A stretch of DNA of 9,065 nucleotides, from assembly GCA_013329175.1 (NCBI GenBank), contig DUKR01000089.1:1-9065 (forward strand), read 5' to 3'. This DNA comes from Candidatus Woesearchaeota archaeon (GTDB taxonomy: Archaea; Nanobdellota; Nanobdellia; Woesearchaeales; UBA11716). The notes under the pieces are model-generated. The model saw nothing but the letters and a program-made list of their open reading frames with translations. It had not been told where the DNA came from and ran no database searches. Within the stretch, counting starts at the first letter, position 1. Every line of letters begins with the position of its first letter. A program made the position numbers and the translations under genes. Positions 5,444 through 9,065 of the stretch are shown one piece after another.

Positions 5444-5610
5444 GGGTGCATGCCGTGATGCAGAATCAGTTAAGCTGAAGCCAAAAATCCCCAAAAATAT
5501 TCCCATGGGGAATAATATCGCTTTGCTTTTTGCCACAAAAAATTCCTATGATGACAATTTTTGCCAAAAATCCGGCTCAGATAAGATCATTCTGCATCAC
5601 GGGTGCATGC
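5444..5610. repeat. Inverted-repeat element between divergent genes
   Basis: CCGTGATGCAGAAT (5453-5466) is repeated as its exact reverse complement at 5589-5602. The 10-mer GGGTGCATGC directly flanks both ends (5444-5453 and 5601-5610). The interior contains a direct repeat GCCAAAAATCC (5480-5490 and 5563-5573) and a hairpin TATTCCC(ATG)GGGAATA. There is no credible gene. The architecture, inverted ends plus a 10-bp flanking duplication, matches that of the element at 4599-4801, but the end sequences differ. It may be a small non-autonomous mobile element or a structured regulatory region. The GCATGC core is palindromic, so the flank can also be read as stem. Confidence 0.5.
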
Positions 5611-5620
5611 GTAGGAAAGC

Positions 5621-5629
5621 CATTTAAAC
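5621..5629 (+). promoter_or_regulatory. TATA box of the RNA methyltransferase gene
   Basis: CATTTAAAC is centred about 26 nt before the ATG at 5652, implying transcription start at the start codon and a leaderless mRNA. Confidence 0.6.
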
Positions 5630-5651
5630 GCTTTCCGATTCGTCTGCTCCC

Positions 5652-6584
5652 ATGGACATCCCTGAGTTCAAGCCTGCATTCATCGAGCGCTATGGCAAAC
5701 TTACAGACTGGGAAGCGTTCAAGGTAGCATCGCTGACCTACACCAGACGGGCCCTCAGGGTGAATACGCTGAAATGCAGCATCGCAACGCTTAAGAAAAG
5801 GCTTGCTGCAAAGGGATGGAAGCTTACCCCCATACCATGGAACAAAGAAGGCTTTTGGGTAGAGCATGAGACAGGAAGGCGCGACATAGGGAACAATATC
5901 GAGCATGCGCTGGGCTATTTCTACGTGCAGGAAGGCTCATCCATGATCCCTCCCATCGTCCTTTCCCCTAAGCCAGGCGACATGGTGCTTGACATGTGCG
6001 CTTCGCCTGGGTCAAAGGCGTCGCAGATAGCGCAATATCTTGAAGGGAGGGGGATATTGGTAGCGAATGATTACAAGGGCGACAGAATCGCCGCATTAGG
6101 CATCAACCTGCAGCGCACAGGCGTTACCAATGCTGTCATCACGCTAATGCAGGGGAGATGGTTTTCTGGCATGCAGTTTGACAAGATACTTGTTGATGCC
6201 CCGTGCTCTGGCACCGGCACCATCTCAAAGTCGCTGAAGACTATCACCATCTGGAATCCGAACATGATACGCAGGCTTGCTGCGGTGCAGAAGCAATTGC
6301 TGCAGACAGCATTTGACAATCTCAAGCCTGGGGGGACCATTGTCTACTCGACGTGCTCTAATGAGCCTGAGGAGGATGAGGGTGTGATATCGCATCTAGT
6401 GAAGCACAATCCGCCTGCTTCCATTGCTGAGATTTCATTGCCAGGGCTAAAAAGCAGCCCGCCTGTTACTGGGTTTGAGGGGAAGGAGTTCCATCCTGAT
6501 GTTGCAAAGTGTTTGCGGATCTGGCCGCAGGACAACGGGACTGAAGGTTTTTTTGTTGCGAAGATTGTGAAGAAGGAGGAGTGA
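5652..6584 (+). CDS. NOL1/NOP2/Sun-family RNA (cytosine-5-)-methyltransferase
   Basis: This is a SAM-dependent enzyme that forms 5-methylcytosine in tRNA or rRNA. The 310 residues hold the family motifs in order: RVNTLK (36-41); motif I DMCASPG with K122 (114-122), where DMCAAPGGK is usual; motif IV DAPCSGTG (182-189) with C185; and motif VI YSTCS (232-236) with C235, the nucleophile by family knowledge. The C-terminus has the usual HPD..KCLRIWPQDNGTEGFFVAKI block. It lacks an N-terminal PUA domain, as do short archaeal Trm4-like enzymes of this size. The target nucleotide cannot be told from sequence. It stands alone on the plus strand with its own TATA box. The start at 5652 fits both the promoter spacing and the family. 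Confidence 0.95.
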   Translation: MDIPEFKPAFIERYGKLTDWEAFKVASLTYTRRALRVNTLKCSIATLKKRLAAKGWKLTPIPWNKEGFWVEHETGRRDIGNNIEHALGYFYVQEGSSMIPPIVLSPKPGDMVLDMCASPGSKASQIAQYLEGRGILVANDYKGDRIAALGINLQRTGVTNAVITLMQGRWFSGMQFDKILVDAPCSGTGTISKSLKTITIWNPNMIRRLAAVQKQLLQTAFDNLKPGGTIVYSTCSNEPEEDEGVISHLVKHNPPASIAEISLPGLKSSPPVTGFEGKEFHPDVAKCLRIWPQDNGTEGFFVAKIVKKEE

Positions 6585-6599
6585 TTAGCTGGTTGCGAA

Positions 6600-6620
6600 G
6601 GCTTTTTCGAAGAAAAGGCC
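6600..6620 (+). terminator. Hairpin just after the methyltransferase gene
   Basis: GGC-TTTT pairs with AAAA-(G)-GCC around a CGAA loop, a stem of about seven pairs with one bulged G, 15 bases after the stop codon. Archaea do not need hairpins to terminate, so this may be only a transcript end structure. Confidence 0.3.
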
Positions 6621-6640
6621 AAGGACGAGTAGTCCCGTTG

Positions 6641-6889
6641 CCTTCCTGCCTTGATTGTAGCGTGCGCTCAGCATCATTCCCCAAAGCTCATTGCCTGTGG
6701 CTTCTTTCTCATCCGAGCCCTTTGTTTTTCTTTCCTCCTTTGTTTGTGCTGCAAATCTTGATGATGGAAATTCCGCCGTGCACTGCTGCCCGAGCCCATC
6801 CTTCACACCCGATGGTGCAGGGCCATACACTGCGGCGATGCCAGCAACACATGCCCTGCTGCCTGCGTAGCCCGAGCCTTTTTTGTTTT
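6641..6889 (-). repeat. Dispersed repeat family, copy A (about 250 bp)
   Basis: This copy aligns with 8643-8899 on the same strand. Shared blocks, in plus-strand spelling, are AGCATCATTCC, AGCTCATTGCC, ATTCCGYCGTGCA, GCCCATCCTTCAYACCC, GCAACACATGCC and TAGCCCGAGC followed by T-rich sequence. The minus-strand frame is open from about 6900 to 6585 but has no ATG; only a GTG at 6830 could start an 81-residue product with no recognisable domain. The copy differs from B by insertions and deletions that break the frame, so a living gene is doubtful. It fills most of the gap between the methyltransferase and pdxT; 6890-7027 holds only T-rich sequence and nothing recognisable. Confidence 0.7.
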
Positions 6890-7027
6890 CACTTTTATTT
6901 CTTCACTCTTTTTCTTCGTTTTTGTTCTCCCTCTGATTCACCAAGGACGTGGAAACCGAAGTACAGATAATTGGAGTATTGCAGTTTAATTTGCCGCAAT
7001 GGTCAGGAATTGACAATTATTCCCATC

Positions 7028-7591
7028 TTATTCAGCCATCCCAAGAAACAGCTTGTGCACCCGCGTGTCGCCGGTCAACTCAGGATGAAACGTTGAGATG
7101 AGGATGGTGCCCTGCCTTACAAGGACAGGGCTCTTGCCATAGGCTGCCAATACCTCAACATTGTCTCCGACAGACTTTATGACGGGGGATCTTATGAAGA
7201 CTGCGTTGAATGTCCTTGTGAATCCCTTGATTGCAATGTCTTCTTCAAAACTGTCAATCTGCCTTCCGTAGTCGTTTCGTGCAATGGAAATGTCCGCTAA
7301 GGAAAGGCGGGGCTGGTTGCTTTCTATGATATCCTTGGCAAGCAGGATGGCTCCAGCGCAGGTGCCGTAGAGCGGCTTTCTCCTCTTGTGGAATGCCTTG
7401 ATTGCAGAGTCAAGCTTATACTGCACCATAAGCTTGCCGATGGTTGTTGATTCACCGCCAGGCATGATAAGGGCATCGCAATGTTGCAGGTCTTCCGGGA
7501 GGCGGACATCTATTGGCCGCGCCCCAATTTTCTCTATGATCCTACTGTGCTCTATGACGTCCCCCTGCAGGGCAAGAATGCCGATGTTCAT
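7028..7591 (-). CDS. pdxT: Pyridoxal 5'-phosphate synthase glutaminase subunit PdxT
   Basis: This class I glutamine amidotransferase releases ammonia from glutamine and channels it to PdxS for de novo vitamin B6 synthesis. At 187 residues it is of usual length. The catalytic triad is intact: C78 in YGTCAGAI, H169 and E171 in FHPELTGD. The PGGEST loop (44-49) and the N-terminal IGILALQGDVIEH are family signatures. It follows pdxS by 13 bp in one transcript. No clear ribosome binding site is visible before ATG 7591, so translation is probably coupled to pdxS termination. Confidence 0.97.
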   Translation of the reverse strand: MNIGILALQGDVIEHSRIIEKIGARPIDVRLPEDLQHCDALIMPGGESTTIGKLMVQYKLDSAIKAFHKRRKPLYGTCAGAILLAKDIIESNQPRLSLADISIARNDYGRQIDSFEEDIAIKGFTRTFNAVFIRSPVIKSVGDNVEVLAAYGKSPVLVRQGTILISTFHPELTGDTRVHKLFLGMAE

Positions 7592-7604
7592 GGTGGTCTG
7601 GAAA

Positions 7605-8486
7605 TTACCAGCCTCGCTGTGCCATCCTGACGCCCAAAGTCGCCATCTCGTCGCCTTTCATGGGCTCGCCTATCCCCCGTGAGACTTTTGCGATGATTTC
7701 AGGATTATTAAAATGGGTTGTCGCCTCAACTATCGCTTTTGCCCTTGCGCTTGGGTTATTTGACTTGAAGATGCCTGAGCCCACAAAGACGCCGTCGCAG
7801 CCAAGCTGCATCATGAGAGCTGCATCGGCAGGTGTTGCGATGCCTCCCGCAGCGAAATTGACAACAGGAAGCCTGCCAAGCTTTGCAGCCGTTGCGACCA
7901 ATGCATAAGGGACCCTCATGACAGAGGATTCACTCCTCAGCTGCTTTAGGGATTTTTTCCTGAGCGCCGCAATATGCTCGCTGATCGAGCGCATATGGCG
8001 TACTGCTTCAACGATGTTGCCTGTCCCAGCTTCTCCCTTGGTGCGGATCATTGCAGCGCCTTCGTTGATCCTTCGCAATGCCTCGCCTAGGTCGCGAGCT
8101 CCGCAGACGAAGGGAATTTTGAACTTGCGCTTATCAATGTGATGGGCCTCGTCAGCAGGGGTTAGCACTTCTGACTCGTCTATATAATCAACGCCTAATG
8201 ATTCAAGGATCTGCGCCTCGACAAAATGCCCGATGCGCACTTTTGCCATGACGGGTATTGTTACTGCCTTCATGATGTCGGTGATGAGCTTAGGGTCAGA
8301 CATCCTTGCCACGCCGCCTTCCTTCCTGATGTCAGCTGGGACCCTTTCCAGCGCCATGACAGCGACTGCTCCAGCTTTTTCAGCTATTACTGCCTGCTCA
8401 GCGTTCACGACGTCCATGATGACGCCTCCCTTGAGCATCTCAGCCAATCCTGTCTTGAGGCGCGGCGTTGCTTTTTTTGCTGCCAT
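7605..8486 (-). CDS. pdxS: Pyridoxal 5'-phosphate synthase subunit PdxS
   Basis: This TIM-barrel synthase builds PLP from ribose 5-phosphate, glyceraldehyde 3-phosphate and ammonia supplied by PdxT, usually as a dodecamer with bound PdxT subunits. From the ATG at 8486 it is 293 residues, a normal length. The expected catalytic residues are present: D25 (IMDVVN), K82 (MAKVRIGH, ribose-phosphate Schiff base) and K150 (RTKGEAGTGN). The phosphate-binding segments FAAGGIATPADAA and GCDGVFVGSGIFKS are intact. An upstream in-frame GTG at 8546 would add 20 residues, but the extension spans the TATA box at 8511-8520, so 8486 is preferred. It is the first gene of the pdxST operon. Confidence 0.97.
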   Translation of the reverse strand: MAAKKATPRLKTGLAEMLKGGVIMDVVNAEQAVIAEKAGAVAVMALERVPADIRKEGGVARMSDPKLITDIMKAVTIPVMAKVRIGHFVEAQILESLGVDYIDESEVLTPADEAHHIDKRKFKIPFVCGARDLGEALRRINEGAAMIRTKGEAGTGNIVEAVRHMRSISEHIAALRKKSLKQLRSESSVMRVPYALVATAAKLGRLPVVNFAAGGIATPADAALMMQLGCDGVFVGSGIFKSNNPSARAKAIVEATTHFNNPEIIAKVSRGIGEPMKGDEMATLGVRMAQRGW

Positions 8487-8510
8487 GGTGATTATGTCGG
8501 GGTCTGCGGA

Positions 8511-8520
8511 AGGTATATAA
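8511..8520 (-). promoter_or_regulatory. TATA box of the pdxST operon
   Basis: The minus strand reads TTATATACCT, centred about 30 nt before the ATG at 8486. Transcription would start only a few bases before the start codon. Confidence 0.65.
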
Positions 8521-8589
8521 ATGTTGTTGGCGCCTGGGCACCCCAAGCCGTCGTGGCTTCCTTGTTTTTCGAGGAGAATTAATCACCGA

Positions 8590-8611
8590 GGTTACCCGAT
8601 TTTGTGTAACC
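8590..8611. promoter_or_regulatory. Inverted repeat upstream of pdxS
   Basis: GGTTAC and GTAACC are separated by 10 nt, roughly 75 bp before the pdxS TATA box. It could be an operator or the end structure of a transcript from the right. The evidence is only the symmetry. Confidence 0.25.
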
Positions 8612-8642
8612 CTTCACCATCATGAAGCCTGCGACCATGTCG

Positions 8643-8899
8643 CTGCCTGTCCCTCTGTAATTACGATGAGCATCATTCCAAAAAACGCATTCCCTAAAAG
8701 CTCATTGCCGGCAACTTCCTCGCCAAAAGCGACGCTGCTGTTCTCTCTCCTTTTGCCTTCGATGAAATTGCTCTTGAAAATTCCGTCGTGCATAGTGCCC
8801 GCGCCCATCCTTCATACCCAAAGGTACAGCGCTCAATACTGAGGCGATGGCTGCAACACATGCCATGCAGCAAGAAGTAGCCCGAGCTTTTTTTGTTTA
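8643..8899 (-). repeat. Dispersed repeat family, copy B (about 257 bp)
   Basis: This is the homologue of copy A in the same orientation. In the minus-strand frame the first part reads ...ACVAAIASV...GMKDGRG, like ACVAGIAAV...GVKDGLG in copy A. After that, small deletions totalling about 5 nt relative to A move the matching 3' part (GNELLGNAFFGMML) to another frame. B also carries about 15 extra nt in that part (LLGNAFFG against LWG). No intact coding frame spans the unit, so it is a decayed gene remnant or a non-coding repeat. It lies about 130 bp from the edge copy at 9033. Confidence 0.7.
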
Positions 8900-9032
8900 C
8901 CTCGGAATGTGCAATGAGGGGATTGCCATGATAGAAAAGAATGAGGCTACACCTTGGCTGTTGAAGCGATGGGGGGCATGGCTAATGCCTTTTTTTGAAT
9001 GATTTTCTGGAGGAATGCCCCTTTTCCACGAT

Positions 9033-9065
9033 CCTGCCTGCCTCTCTGTAATTACGAAGGGCATC
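9033..9065 (-). repeat. Dispersed repeat family, copy C, cut by window edge
   Basis: CCTGCCTCTCTGTAATTACG and the bases to the end repeat the terminal block of copy B (8643 onwards), and in reverse orientation that of copy D (1-50). The translated end reads PFVITERQAGSW, against LIVITEGQAATW in B. The 8900-9032 spacer holds no recognisable gene. Confidence 0.6.

Noticed and set aside
5386..5451. Upstream ATG at 5451 for the Cys-rich protein
   Set aside because: It lies upstream of the TATA box, and the extension would put hydrophilic residues before the membrane anchor.
6581..6970. Plus-strand open frame of about 129 codons downstream of the methyltransferase
   Set aside because: It overlaps the methyltransferase stop, is antisense to repeat copy A, and is Phe/Ser/Leu-rich with no domain and no promoter.
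8487..8546. N-terminal extension of PdxS from a GTG at 8546
   Set aside because: The extension would be encoded across the TATA box, and the family starts near the ATG at 8486.
8620..8808. 62-codon minus-strand frame in repeat copy B as a small gene
   Set aside because: It covers only the 3' half of the unit. The 5' half lies in another frame, and the corresponding frame in copy A differs by indels. It is treated as part of the repeat.
1..9065. CRISPR array, rRNA genes or phage genes
   Set aside because: No regularly spaced identical repeats, no rRNA core sequences and no integrase, transposase or phage protein frames were seen.

Overview
The window is archaeal. The evidence is a DNA topoisomerase VI A/B pair, a two-KH-domain protein of the Dim2/Pno1 type, tRNA genes with bulge-helix-bulge (BHB) introns and no encoded CCA, and TATA-like boxes about 25-30 nt before several starts, some implying leaderless mRNAs. 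The lineage cannot be fixed from sequence alone. Compact genes, multi-intron tRNAs and a small six-cysteine membrane-anchored protein would fit a DPANN-type archaeon, but that is inference.

Layout. Positions 1-160 hold the end of a dispersed repeat. From 161 to 4355, four genes lie on the minus strand; in transcription order they are a KH-domain protein, top6B, top6A and a small receiver-PAS protein. The first three form a tight operon: a 4-nt overlap, then a Shine-Dalgarno sequence overlapping the upstream stop codon. The receiver-PAS gene has its own TATA box. From 4439 to 4983, two divergent intron-containing tRNA genes flank a palindromic element of about 180 bp. They are an initiator-like tRNA-Met(CAU) with two introns (minus strand) and a tRNA-Ser(GCU) with one intron (plus strand). 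From 5074 to 6584, a Cys-rich membrane-anchored protein (minus) and an RNA m5C methyltransferase of the NOL1/NOP2/Sun family (plus) diverge from a 266-bp spacer containing a second inverted-repeat structure. From 7028 to 8486 lies pdxS-pdxT (minus), encoding the two subunits of the pyridoxal 5'-phosphate synthase. It is bracketed by two directly oriented copies of a dispersed repeat of about 250 bp; fragments of further copies sit at both window edges.

How it works together. The KH-top6B-top6A operon links ribosome-maturation and DNA-topology functions. The tRNA genes and the RNA methyltransferase belong to translation. pdxST gives de novo vitamin B6 synthesis. The most notable items are the double-intron initiator tRNA with complete BHB motifs at 29/30 and 37/38, two inverted-repeat structures each flanked by a 10-bp direct repeat, the decayed repeat family, and a receiver domain whose phospho-acceptor aspartate position is alanine.
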